This document shows positions 9,422 through 19,120 of a stretch of 64,000 nucleotides of DNA, in pieces. Origin of the DNA: Bradyrhizobium sp. GTDB taxonomy: Bacteria > Pseudomonadota > Alphaproteobacteria > Rhizobiales > Xanthobacteraceae. A model generated the notes under the pieces. That model had not been told where the DNA came from and did no database searches. It worked only from the letters and a program-made list of their open reading frames with translations. A program made the translations under genes and the position numbers. Position 1 is the first letter of the stretch. Each line of letters starts with the position of its first letter. The DNA lies in NCBI RefSeq assembly GCF_016219575.1, contig NZ_JACRMG010000009.1, positions 620,001 through 684,000 of the forward strand. The letters run 5' to 3'.

Positions 9422-9871
9422 TTATCCCGGGATGTCCGGCTCGACGAGCAGCGCGAGCTGGGCGAGCGACTGTTGCCAGCCGAGATAGCAGGCTTCGACC
9501 GGAATCACCTTCGGCAGGTTGGCCTGCTCGATGTTGATTTCGGTTCCGCAGGAAACCGGCCTCAGCGTTACGGTGACCTCGATGACCCCGGGCAGGTTGG
9601 GATCGTCGAAGCGATCGGTATAGCGGATGCGCTCGTTCGGCACGATCTCGAGATATTCGCCGCCGAACGAATGGCCGTTGCCCGTCGTGAAATTGCTGAA
9701 CGACATGCGGAACGTGCCGCCGACCTTGGCTTCCATGTGGTGGACCTTGCAGGTGAAGCCGTAGGGCGGCAGCCATTTGGCCATGGCGTCCGCATCGAGG
9801 AAGGCGCGAAACACCTTCTCCGGCCTGGTGGCGAGGACGCGATGCAGACGCACGGTATTGCCTTCGGACAT
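9422..9871 (-). CDS. SRPBCC / AHSA1-domain protein
   Basis: VRLHRVLATRPEKVFRAFLDADAMAKWLPPYGFTCKVHHMEAKVGGTFRMSF typical of Activator of Hsp90 ATPase homologs. Confidence 0.85.
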   Translation of the reverse strand: MSEGNTVRLHRVLATRPEKVFRAFLDADAMAKWLPPYGFTCKVHHMEAKVGGTFRMSFSNFTTGNGHSFGGEYLEIVPNERIRYTDRFDDPNLPGVIEVTVTLRPVSCGTEINIEQANLPKVIPVEACYLGWQQSLAQLALLVEPDIPG

Positions 9872-10041
9872 GACGTTGTTTCTCCCTGACTGAGCGGAGT
9901 GTATCGCAGGATTTGTAAGCTTGGCTCAGTCCCTGCCACGAGGACGCCCGGCCATCTGCCGTGCCGACACCGGTCCGGAGAAATTTACAGCAGCGGCGTG
10001 CAGCCGGGTTCCGCTTCGGAACAGGATGAACGGGGGAGGCG

Positions 10042-11391
10042 CTAGCCCGAGCTCAGCCGCACGCCCGCGCGCAGGAATTTCTGCGGGTCGACGGCGTCGC
10101 CGTCGATGCGGGTTTCGTAGTGCAGATGCGGGCCCGTCGAGCGGCCGGTGGAGCCGACCTCGCCGATGACCTGGCCGATCTTGACGATCTCGCCGACCTT
10201 GACGTTGATCGCGGAGAGATGGCCGTAGCGGGTGGAGAGCCCGTTGCCGTGATCGATCTCGACCATGCGGCCGTAACCGCCTTGCCAGCCGGACGTAACG
10301 ACCTTGCCGTTGGCGGTGGCGCGGACGGGATCGCCGGTGGCCGCGCGGAAGTCGAGGCCGGTGTGCATCGCCGGCCGCCCCAGGAAGGGATCGCTGCGCA
10401 CGCCGAAGCCGGAGGTGAATTCGACCTCGCCGATGACGGGCTTGCGGTAGGGCACCAGCGCCAGCGTGCGGTTCAATTTCTCGACCTGCACCCGGGTGAT
10501 GTTGATGCGATAGAGCTGGCGGTCGAAGGCACTGGCGTCGGCGGTGAGCTTTACGGGAACGAAGGGGCCGCCGACGGCGCTGCGCGGCGCTGCCGCTTCC
10601 AGCTGCGCCATGTCGAGGCCGAGATCGTTGATGACGCCGCGCATGCGTCGCGCCCTTGATTCCAGACTATCTTCAACGGCAGAGAGCGCCGCCATTTGCC
10701 GCCGCTCGACCTGGTCGAGCGATGTCTGCAGCTTGACCACAACATGGTCGACCCCCTGGACCTTGGCGAATTGATTGGGCTGCGGCGCCACCACCCGCGG
10801 CGCGCGCGACTCCAGCCGCGCCTCGCGATCGGGCGGGGCCACGAAGATCACGGTGTCGCTGATCGGCGACGGTTTTGGCGTGCCGGCCGGCGAATCCGTG
10901 GATGCGCCGCGGCCGGTGGGACGAACCGAGCCGGTGATCGAGGCATCCGGGATGGCGCCGAGCGCGCTGGCACGGGTTTCCAGCGCGGTCTGGCGGCGCA
11001 TGATCTGGTCGAGTTTCTGGTCGAACTGTTCCTGGTCGAGCAATTGCCGGCTCGCGGTGCGGTCGACGCGGGCGCGCAGCTCGGCGATACGGTCCTCGTA
11101 GGCGTATTGCATCTCGGCCTGGCGCGCGATCAGGCGGGTGAGGACGTCGTCACGGAACGCGAAATAGGTGGCGGTCGCCGCCGACCACATGCCCAGCAAG
11201 GTGACCGTGCCGACCCCGATCCAGAACACCACCGGTCCGAAGCGAACCTGCTTGCCGGCGTGCGTGATGGTGTAGCCGGCTTGCTTTTGCGCCGCATGTT
11301 GCGATGGCGGGCGGCGAGAGGAGGTACGGCCGTGATCCTGCGGATGGTGGTGCGGCTGGTACTCGGAATGATGACCGGAACGATGCGACAT
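10042..11391 (-). CDS. M23 family metallopeptidase (peptidoglycan hydrolase)
   Basis: TGLDFRAATGDPVRATANGKV, GNGLSTRYGHL, TGRSTGPHLHYE motifs; N-terminal TM and coiled coil. Confidence 0.9.
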   Translation of the reverse strand: MSHRSGHHSEYQPHHHPQDHGRTSSRRPPSQHAAQKQAGYTITHAGKQVRFGPVVFWIGVGTVTLLGMWSAATATYFAFRDDVLTRLIARQAEMQYAYEDRIAELRARVDRTASRQLLDQEQFDQKLDQIMRRQTALETRASALGAIPDASITGSVRPTGRGASTDSPAGTPKPSPISDTVIFVAPPDREARLESRAPRVVAPQPNQFAKVQGVDHVVVKLQTSLDQVERRQMAALSAVEDSLESRARRMRGVINDLGLDMAQLEAAAPRSAVGGPFVPVKLTADASAFDRQLYRINITRVQVEKLNRTLALVPYRKPVIGEVEFTSGFGVRSDPFLGRPAMHTGLDFRAATGDPVRATANGKVVTSGWQGGYGRMVEIDHGNGLSTRYGHLSAINVKVGEIVKIGQVIGEVGSTGRSTGPHLHYETRIDGDAVDPQKFLRAGVRLSSG

Positions 11392-11493
11392 CGGCACTCC
11401 CGCGCCGGTCGGACACAATTCCGTACGGCTCAAATGGCGGAGCCGATTTGAACCCTGTCATGGTTAATTTTCAGGAAATGGAACCCCTCGCGG

Positions 11494-12171
11494 CTAAAGC
11501 GCCCGCGCTGCCTCCAGCACTGCTTCGGCGTGCCCGTCGACCCTGACATTGCGCCAGACACGGGCGACCCGGCCGTCGGCGCCGATCAGAACCGTCGTGC
11601 GAATGATCCCCATGAACGTCCTGCCATACAGCGATTTTTCGCCCCAGGCCCCATACGCTGCCAGCATCTCATGCCGTTCATCCGAGATCAGAGGAATCCC
11701 AAGCTGATGCTTGTTTCGGAACGCCTCCTGCGCCTTCACGGGGTCGGCCGAGACACCCAGCACGGCCGTGCCGGCCGAGGCGAACTCGCCCCTCAACCGC
11801 GTAAAGTCGATCGCCTCCCTGGTGCAGCCGGGCGTGTCTGCGCGCGGGTAGAAGAAAACCGCCAGCTTTTGCCCGGCGAAGTCGGACAGCGAGACCGAAT
11901 CGCCGCCGTCGCGCGGCAGGCGGAAGGCCGGCGCCGGGGCGCCATCGGCGAGCACCGCCCCGGAGGGCGGCGCCTTTAACGGTTTCGATGCGGCTGTCTG
12001 CGATCCTCGTTTCCGGGGTGGGGCGGCGGCTTTTTTCGCCTTGGTCGCCTTGGTCCCGACCGCTTTTGCAGCCCGCGATTTCGCAGCCTTTGGTGAGCGA
12101 ACACTCGCCGGCTTTGCGGCGGCGGTCTTGCGTGAGGTGCTGGGGGATTTCTTGCGCGTTTTCTTGGACAT
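11494..12171 (-). CDS. bcp: Peroxiredoxin (Bcp/PrxQ type) with Lys/Ala-rich N-terminal extension
   Basis: FFYPRADTPGCTREAIDF catalytic motif; N-term MSKKTRKKSPSTSRKTAAAKPASVRSPKAAKSRAAKAVGTKATKAKK. Confidence 0.85.
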   Translation of the reverse strand: MSKKTRKKSPSTSRKTAAAKPASVRSPKAAKSRAAKAVGTKATKAKKAAAPPRKRGSQTAASKPLKAPPSGAVLADGAPAPAFRLPRDGGDSVSLSDFAGQKLAVFFYPRADTPGCTREAIDFTRLRGEFASAGTAVLGVSADPVKAQEAFRNKHQLGIPLISDERHEMLAAYGAWGEKSLYGRTFMGIIRTTVLIGADGRVARVWRNVRVDGHAEAVLEAARAL

Positions 12172-12267
12172 ACGCCTTCCTTTCGACGCTTTCGGCGGCT
12201 CAACCAATGAGGTATTGCGGGTCTTGCCCTGGGATTCCGGATTCGCGCCGGCTGCTGGGCAAGTCTG

Positions 12268-15200
12268 ATGACCTCGGAGTATGGTTACAAGGATTTCGAA
12301 GCACCATCCGTCCGCCCGTTAAAGGACTCGTTGGGGCCGGCAACGGCTCATAGTAAGAACCGGGGATTGGCAGCGATGCCGGCACAGGAGCGCTCGATGG
12401 GGATCGACGGGCGCGCCCTTGGCGGCGAGCCAACCCGCAATCAGCGCCAGCACCGAGAGGCAATGGCAAGGAATTCGTCGCCCCAAGGACCCCAGGCTGG
12501 AGCATCCCAGGCTGGTGGGCCCCAGACCGGATCGTATCCCCCATCGCGGCAAGGGCAGCCTCAGCAATCGCGCCGGCGTGCCGATTCGCCGGCGCAATGG
12601 GACGAGGCCGGCTGGGATCCCGAGCATGACGAGGCGGCCGGTCACCGCGCGCGCAAACTGCTGTCGGGCTCGGGCTCGGGCATCCACCGCATCGGCGACC
12701 GTGTCGGCGCGATGCGGCGCTGGATGATCGGCGAGCGCTGGGTGAAGCGGCTGGCGGTCGCGGTCGCAGCCCTCGCCGTCATCTTCGTGGTCTGCTTCGG
12801 CGGGTTGTGGTGGCGGCTTGGCGCCGGACCGATCAACCTCGATATCGCCACGCCCTGGCTCGCTTCGGCGATCGAGGAAAACATCGGTCACGGCAATGCC
12901 GTCGAGATCGGCGGCACCCAGATCGAACGCGCCGGGCGCATCCGCATCGCCGTGCGCATCCGCGACATCATCGTGCGCGACCGCGACCGTGCCATCGTCG
13001 CGACCGCGCCGAAGGCGGAAGTCAAACTGTCCGGCACCGCGCTGATGATGGGGCGGCTGCGCGCCGAGAGCCTCAATCTGGTCGATGCCGAGCTTGCGAT
13101 CCGCATCACGCCCGACGGACAGGTCTCGGTGTCGGCGGGCGATACCGCAAAACCGCTGGCGACCGGTGTCGCCTCCAAGAAGGAGGCGGGCCTGCCGGCC
13201 ACATTCCCGCGCCAGATCCCGGTGACGCCGCCCGCGGCAGGCGCGCCTGCGGCCACGGCGGACAGCACCCAGACCGGTATTCTGGCCGGCCTCGACTGGC
13301 TCGACAGCCTCAGCCTCACAGGTCTCGACGGACAGAACCTCAACGAGATCGGTCTCAAGAACGGCAATCTCCTGGTCGACGACCAGCAGCGCGGCAACAA
13401 ATGGTCGTTCGAGAACATCAGCCTGAGCCTGCGCCGGCCGAGCAGCGGCGGTGTCGCGCTCAGCCTCGGCGAAGAAGGCGCAAGGCCGTGGTCGCTGCGC
13501 GTGGTCGTGGGGCCGCCCGCCAATGGCGTGCGCGCGGTCGACATCAAGGCCGACAAGGTGCCGACCGCCAACATCTTCCTGGCGATGCGCGTCAAGGACC
13601 TCACCTACAGCGCGGACCTGCCGTTGTCGGGCGAGCTGAAGGGCGAACTCGGCCGCGACGGCGTGCCGACCTATTTCCGCGGCAAGATCACCGCCGGCGC
13701 CGGCCACATCATCGACAGCGACACGCCGGATTACCCGATGGCGATCGACTCGGCCGAGATGAATGTCGAGTGGGATTCCAACCGCCGCGTGCTGGTGGCG
13801 CCGTTCAAGATCGTCTCCGGCGCCAACCGCGTGACGCTGCTGGCGCATCTGGAGCCGCCGAACGGCAACGTCAATGACTGGCAGGCCGGGCTTTCCGGCG
13901 GCACCATCGTGCTGCCCGGCGCCGAGGGTGAGCAGCCCCTGGTCTTCAATCGCATCTCCGTCGGATTCCGATTCGATATCGACAGGAAGCGCGTGCTGCT
14001 GACGCAGGCCGACTTCAGCAATGGCGAGATCAGCATCGCCGGCACCGGCGTGGTGGACTATTCGGGCGAGCCGCGGCTGCAGCTCGGTTTTGCCGGAACG
14101 CCGATGTCGGCCTCCGCGCTGAAGCGGATGTGGCCGATCCTGATCGTGCCCGAGCTGCGCGAATGGGTGATCGAACGGATCGAGAAGGGTCAGCTGCAGC
14201 GCATCGACATCGCGCTGAATTCGCCGGTGCGCAATCTCTCGCGCAAGGGGCCGCCGATTCCGGACGAGGGGCTCTCGGTCAATATCCTCGCCTCGGGCGT
14301 CACGGTGCGCCCGGTGGACCAGATGCCGGCGGTGCGCGACGCCGACCTCAAGGCCAGGGTGACGGGCCGCACTGCGCTGGTGAACATCGCGCAGGGCATC
14401 GCCGACACTCCGGCCGGGCGCAAGATCAATTTCACCGACTTCAGCTTCGAAGTGCCGGACATGGCGCCGAAGCCGTCGCCGGCAAAGGTCAGGGTGCGTG
14501 TCGACGGCCCCATTCCCGCGGCGGCCGAAATCCTGGCTTCCGAACGGCTGAGCGATCTCGGGGGCACCCTGGTCGATCCCGGTTCGAGCAAGGGCAATTT
14601 CTCCGCCATCATCAACATGGGCCTGCCGGTCAAGAACGCGATCACCAAGGCCGACACGACCTACAGCGTGACCGCCGACCTCACCGGTTTTGCCGCCGAC
14701 AAGCTGGTGATGAACCAGAAGCTGGAGGCCAACGCGCTGAAGATATCGGCCAGCAATGCCGGCTATCAGGTGAAGGGCGACGTCAGGATCAACGGACAGC
14801 AGGCCTCGCTCGACTATCGCAAGCCGGCGGAGGGCGACGCCGACGTCAGGCTGTCGGCAACGCTCGACGATGCGAGCCGCGCCCGGCTCGGACTCGATCT
14901 CGGAACCGCGGTGTCGGGCGCGTTGCCGGTCAAGCTGATCGGCAAGATCGGCAGCGGCGATCATGACAGCCGCCTCGGCGTCGAGGCCGACCTCACCGCG
15001 CTCAGGCTCGACAACATCCTGCCCGGCTGGGTCAAGGTGCCCGGCAGGTCCGGCAAGGCCACCTTCAACGTGGTGCAGAAGCAGTCTTCGACACGCTTCG
15101 AGGACATCGTGGTGGAGGGCGGCGGCGTCTCCATCAAGGGATCGATGGAAATCGACCAGAACGGCGAACTGCTCAACGCCAACTTCCCGGTCTATTCGCC

Positions 15201-16137
15201 GACCGACGGCGACCGCACCTCGCTGCGCGCCGAGCGCGGCCAGGATGGCGTGGTGAAGGCGACGATGCGCGGCGACGTGTTCGACGGCCGCGGCTTCCTC
15301 AAGTCCGCGGTCTCGGGCCGCGAGCCGGAAGCCAAGAACAAATCCAAGAGCATCGATTTCGACGTCGATCTCAAGCTCGGCGCAGTGCAGGGCTTCAACG
15401 GCGAAGCGGTGCGCAGCATCGATTGCAAGTTCTCGCGCCGCAACGGCGCGATCCGCAATTTTGCGCTGAACGGCAAGCTCGGGCGCGATACGCCCGTCAC
15501 CGCCGACCTGCGCGGCCGCGCGCAGGGGCGCGAGGTGATCTATCTCGAGACCAACGACGCCGGCGCTTTCTTCCGCTTCACCGACACCTATTCCAAGATG
15601 GTCGGCGGCCAGCTCGCGCTCGCGCTGGAGCCGCCGACGTCGGATCCCGGTCCCCGGGAAGGCCTGATGAATGTCGTCAATTTCATGGTCAAGGGCGAGG
15701 CGGCGCTCGAGCGCGTGGCGGCGGGCGGGCCGCCGGGAACGCAGAGCGGGGTGTCGTTCTCGCGGCTGCGCGCGGAATTCACCCGCAACAGCGGCCAGCT
15801 TACCGTTCGCGAGGGCGTGGTGAAGGGGCCGGCGATCGGTGCGACCATCGAGGGCAGCATCGATTATGTCGGCAACACCGTGCGCATGAGCGGCACTTTC
15901 GTGCCGATGTACGGGCTCAACAACATGTTCGGCCAGATTCCGATCGTCGGCCTGTTCCTCGGCGGCGGCAGCAACGAAGGCCTGATCGGCGTCACCTATG
16001 AGGTCGTAGGCACCCCGGGCCAGCCGGTGCTGCGCGTCAACCCGATCTCGGCAATGGCGCCCGGTGTGCTGCGCAAGATCTTCGAGTTCAACACCGGCAA
16101 GCAGAACAACCCGGTGGAATTCCCGCCGAACAATTGA
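12268..16137 (+). CDS. Large AsmA/YhdP-like membrane-anchored protein (DUF3971 + AsmA-like C-terminal region)
   Basis: 1289 aa; single TM near N-term (LAVAVAALAVIFVVCFGGLWW), long repetitive beta-rich region, C-term GATIEGSIDYVGNTVRMSGTFVPMYGLNNMFGQIPIVGLFLGGGSNEGLIGVTYEVVGTPGQPVLRVNPISAMAPGVLRKIFEF. True start may be 12376. Confidence 0.8.
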   Translation: MTSEYGYKDFEAPSVRPLKDSLGPATAHSKNRGLAAMPAQERSMGIDGRALGGEPTRNQRQHREAMARNSSPQGPQAGASQAGGPQTGSYPPSRQGQPQQSRRRADSPAQWDEAGWDPEHDEAAGHRARKLLSGSGSGIHRIGDRVGAMRRWMIGERWVKRLAVAVAALAVIFVVCFGGLWWRLGAGPINLDIATPWLASAIEENIGHGNAVEIGGTQIERAGRIRIAVRIRDIIVRDRDRAIVATAPKAEVKLSGTALMMGRLRAESLNLVDAELAIRITPDGQVSVSAGDTAKPLATGVASKKEAGLPATFPRQIPVTPPAAGAPAATADSTQTGILAGLDWLDSLSLTGLDGQNLNEIGLKNGNLLVDDQQRGNKWSFENISLSLRRPSSGGVALSLGEEGARPWSLRVVVGPPANGVRAVDIKADKVPTANIFLAMRVKDLTYSADLPLSGELKGELGRDGVPTYFRGKITAGAGHIIDSDTPDYPMAIDSAEMNVEWDSNRRVLVAPFKIVSGANRVTLLAHLEPPNGNVNDWQAGLSGGTIVLPGAEGEQPLVFNRISVGFRFDIDRKRVLLTQADFSNGEISIAGTGVVDYSGEPRLQLGFAGTPMSASALKRMWPILIVPELREWVIERIEKGQLQRIDIALNSPVRNLSRKGPPIPDEGLSVNILASGVTVRPVDQMPAVRDADLKARVTGRTALVNIAQGIADTPAGRKINFTDFSFEVPDMAPKPSPAKVRVRVDGPIPAAAEILASERLSDLGGTLVDPGSSKGNFSAIINMGLPVKNAITKADTTYSVTADLTGFAADKLVMNQKLEANALKISASNAGYQVKGDVRINGQQASLDYRKPAEGDADVRLSATLDDASRARLGLDLGTAVSGALPVKLIGKIGSGDHDSRLGVEADLTALRLDNILPGWVKVPGRSGKATFNVVQKQSSTRFEDIVVEGGGVSIKGSMEIDQNGELLNANFPVYSPTDGDRTSLRAERGQDGVVKATMRGDVFDGRGFLKSAVSGREPEAKNKSKSIDFDVDLKLGAVQGFNGEAVRSIDCKFSRRNGAIRNFALNGKLGRDTPVTADLRGRAQGREVIYLETNDAGAFFRFTDTYSKMVGGQLALALEPPTSDPGPREGLMNVVNFMVKGEAALERVAAGGPPGTQSGVSFSRLRAEFTRNSGQLTVREGVVKGPAIGATIEGSIDYVGNTVRMSGTFVPMYGLNNMFGQIPIVGLFLGGGSNEGLIGVTYEVVGTPGQPVLRVNPISAMAPGVLRKIFEFNTGKQNNPVEFPPNN

Positions 16138-16153
16138 GCCGCGCGTCGCGCGT

Positions 16154-17677
16154 CTATGGCGCCGGCATTCGCCAGGAAAGCATCGCGCGCAAGGTGTGCA
16201 CCGTGCCGCCGGCGCTCACGTTGGTCCAGCCGGGTGCCGTCAGGTTGGTGAGCGTCTCCAGATGGGTGCCGCGATATTCTGCGCGCGCCGAGATCGTGTC
16301 GGTGAAGTAGCGCTCGAAGCCGCCGCCGAAGGTGGCGCCGTGATACTGCGGCGTCGGACCGGTGCCGGTCACACCGAACAGATCGTACGATATGGCACGC
16401 AGCGTGACGCCGCTGTAGCCGCCGAGCGCATAGACCAGCGTGTTCGGCGCAACCAGGTAGCCGACGCGCCCGCCGGCGGTCCAACTCCAGTTGACGGCGG
16501 CAAGATCGCTCGAGATGCTGCCGGTGCCGGTAGCCGTCGCGGTGAACCTGACGCCGCCATTGGTGGCGGCGTCGACCAGGCCGAAGGCGCCGATCACCCA
16601 TTGCGGGGCGACCTGGCGGTCATAGCCGATCATCAGGGTGCCGCCGACATCGGCGCCGCCGAGGCCCGAGCCGTTGAAATCCACCTGGCCTGCAGCGGTG
16701 CCGGAAAGATGCGGCGCGATAGCATCGCCGCCGATGCCGGCGCCGATGTAGAAACCGGTCCAGGAGGGCGTCGCCATCCGTGTCGTCGTTGCAGCAGGCG
16801 CTACCGTGCCGAACTGGCCGAAGCGGTAGGCGGCGCCGATCCGGACCAGGTGCTGCGAAAAATCGTTGGTCCAAACCGCGTTGTTGATGGGATCGACGGT
16901 CGTCCCGCTGCCGAGCGCGACATAGCGATACTCGCCGCGAAGCGAGACGTTGCTTGTCAGCCGATATTCGGCGCCTGCGCCGACGGTGTACCCGCGCAGG
17001 GTCTGCGCCGGCTGATCCAGGAAGACAAGTGCCGGGCCGCCGACCGGAATGATGGTCATCGACCAATTGTTCACCTTCATCTCGCTGTAGCCGGCCAGGC
17101 CATACAGCAGGATATCCGGCGCCACCAGAAAGCCGGCGCGACCGCCGACGGTCCAGCCGTGATCGAGGCTCGGCATCGTGCCGGAAGCGCTAAAGGCGTT
17201 GAGGGGCCAGTTGGCCGACAGCGTCGTCCGCTGGCGCGACCAGTCGTAGTCGGCGAAGACACCGAGCACGATCTTCTGCGACACCTGCAGATCGGCGCCG
17301 ACGAATGCGGAAAGACCGAGATCGGCTCCCTGCAATCCATCGAAGGTCAAACCCGGGCCGCCGCCGACGAGGAGGGCGGTCGACCGGCCGGCGAGGAAGT
17401 CGAAGCCGGCGCCGGCACCGACGTAGAACTGCGTCCAGCTTGCCACCGGCGTGGCCGTCGGAGCCTTCACCGGCAACCTCGGCAAGTCCGCCGCCGCTAC
17501 AGGGGTTGCAATCATCCCGGCCAGCAGCGCGCCTGCTTGCATAGTTCGCAATGGCGCGGCGGCGCGGCGTACCGCGGTCCGGCCCTCAGTCTTCTTCATT
17601 TCCCACCCCAACGCCCAGAACGGTCGGCAAATCGCAGCCAGCCGCAGAATCCACGCAAAGTTAGTACGAAACCGCAA
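16154..17677 (-). CDS. Outer membrane beta-barrel protein with two tandem barrel-like repeats
   Basis: 507 aa with two WT(Q/G)FY(V/I)GAG... starts and two GYLVAP(D/N)xLxYxLxGYS segments; likely Omp25/Omp31-like. Confidence 0.75.
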   Translation of the reverse strand: MRFRTNFAWILRLAAICRPFWALGWEMKKTEGRTAVRRAAAPLRTMQAGALLAGMIATPVAAADLPRLPVKAPTATPVASWTQFYVGAGAGFDFLAGRSTALLVGGGPGLTFDGLQGADLGLSAFVGADLQVSQKIVLGVFADYDWSRQRTTLSANWPLNAFSASGTMPSLDHGWTVGGRAGFLVAPDILLYGLAGYSEMKVNNWSMTIIPVGGPALVFLDQPAQTLRGYTVGAGAEYRLTSNVSLRGEYRYVALGSGTTVDPINNAVWTNDFSQHLVRIGAAYRFGQFGTVAPAATTTRMATPSWTGFYIGAGIGGDAIAPHLSGTAAGQVDFNGSGLGGADVGGTLMIGYDRQVAPQWVIGAFGLVDAATNGGVRFTATATGTGSISSDLAAVNWSWTAGGRVGYLVAPNTLVYALGGYSGVTLRAISYDLFGVTGTGPTPQYHGATFGGGFERYFTDTISARAEYRGTHLETLTNLTAPGWTNVSAGGTVHTLRAMLSWRMPAP

Positions 17678-17777
17678 GCAGAATGTCCTGAAGCAAGCCG
17701 CGCATATTCTGAAATTTTTCTGATATTTGGCTCGCAGCCGCGTGGAAAACCATTTGACTGTTGCTGCGTCCCCCGCG

Positions 17778-19049
17778 CTAGCGCCGCAGCGCCGGCACCA
17801 CGAGGAACGGAAGCATGCCGAGGATGACGTTTACCAGCGCGAACACGATGACCGCGTTGTAACCGTGGGTGTAGTCGTGGATCAGGCCGCCCGACCACGA
17901 ACCGAAGGCCGAGCCGAGGCCGCTGCCGATCGAGATCGTGCCGAAGATCGTTCCGACCCGCTTGCCCTGGAAGAATCTTAGCGCGGTCGCGGTGATCAGC
18001 GGGCCGCGCGAGCCGATCATGCTGCCGAAGCAGACGACGAAGGCAGTAAGCAGCCAGTAGTTCGGATGCCACTGCAGCAGCCACAGGAAGAAGATCCCGA
18101 TAATCGAGATGGCATAGCTGAACAGCACCGACGGCCGCCGGCCGATGATGCCGTCGAGGGTGGAAACACCGACCATGCCGATCGTCAGCACCACGCCGGA
18201 AAAACCCCAGGCGGTTGCCGCCTGCAGCGGATGGAAACCGGCGTCGATCAGGAAGGCGACGATCTGCGCCGAGATCGCGTACATGCCGACCGCGGTGAAG
18301 AAGAAGGTGGAGAACAGCGCCCAGAAGGCGTGGTGGCGCATGGCGCTTGCCAGCGTCCAGCCGCTGTCGACGACCTCGGCCTGCGCCTTCTGCACGACCG
18401 TCGGCGAGCCCCGCGCGAACAGCCGCCACGGCAAGAGCAGCAGCGGCACCACGAGGCAGAGCACGACGATGCCGAACCACTGATAGGAGGAGCGCCAGCC
18501 GATGTGATCGATCAGGAGCTGCGAGGCCGGCAACAGCACCAGCACGCCGCCGCCCATGGCGGAATAGACGACCGCCATCGCGGTCGGCAGTCGCGGCCCG
18601 AACCAGCGGCCGAGCAGGATCGAGTTCGGCACGTTGCCGACCAGCGCGATGCCGAGCCCGACGCAGAGACCGACGGTGAGCTGGAACTGCCACAGCGCTT
18701 GCGCATGCGATGCGGCGAGGAACGCGCCGCCGAGCAGCAGGAGCCCGAGCGCATACACGGTGCGCGGCCCGGAACGGTCGAACAGGCGGCCGACCAGCGG
18801 CGCGGTAAGCCCGCTCATCAGCCAGGACAGCGAGTAGACCGAGACGACCTGCGCGCGGTCCCAGCCGAAATTCTCCGAGATGGGTATCAGGAAGACCGTG
18901 AAGCTCTCGCCAAGGCCGCGGCCGAGCACCGACAGCGCAAAGCACAGCGCCAGCACGTTCAGCGCCACGCGCGCCGGCTTCAGCGGCCTGGCCGCCACAT
19001 CCTCCCCCGGCGCGTCCCTTTGCGCGTCCTTTGGCGTGTTCTGGTCCAT
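17778..19049 (-). CDS. MFS transporter
   Basis: 12-TM pattern, PLVGRLFDRSGPRTVYALGLLLLGGAFL. Confidence 0.88.
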   Translation of the reverse strand: MDQNTPKDAQRDAPGEDVAARPLKPARVALNVLALCFALSVLGRGLGESFTVFLIPISENFGWDRAQVVSVYSLSWLMSGLTAPLVGRLFDRSGPRTVYALGLLLLGGAFLAASHAQALWQFQLTVGLCVGLGIALVGNVPNSILLGRWFGPRLPTAMAVVYSAMGGGVLVLLPASQLLIDHIGWRSSYQWFGIVVLCLVVPLLLLPWRLFARGSPTVVQKAQAEVVDSGWTLASAMRHHAFWALFSTFFFTAVGMYAISAQIVAFLIDAGFHPLQAATAWGFSGVVLTIGMVGVSTLDGIIGRRPSVLFSYAISIIGIFFLWLLQWHPNYWLLTAFVVCFGSMIGSRGPLITATALRFFQGKRVGTIFGTISIGSGLGSAFGSWSGGLIHDYTHGYNAVIVFALVNVILGMLPFLVVPALRR

Positions 19050-19120
19050 TGCGCGTAAGGAAGCGCCTCTTCGCGCAGGAAGAGCAGGGGTCTGTTGCGA
19101 ATACGCCTATGCAGCGCGGG

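Noticed and set aside
12319-14964. 881-aa minus-strand ORF antisense to the AsmA-like gene
   Set aside because: Same shadow-ORF composition with no domain pattern; sense frame is convincing.
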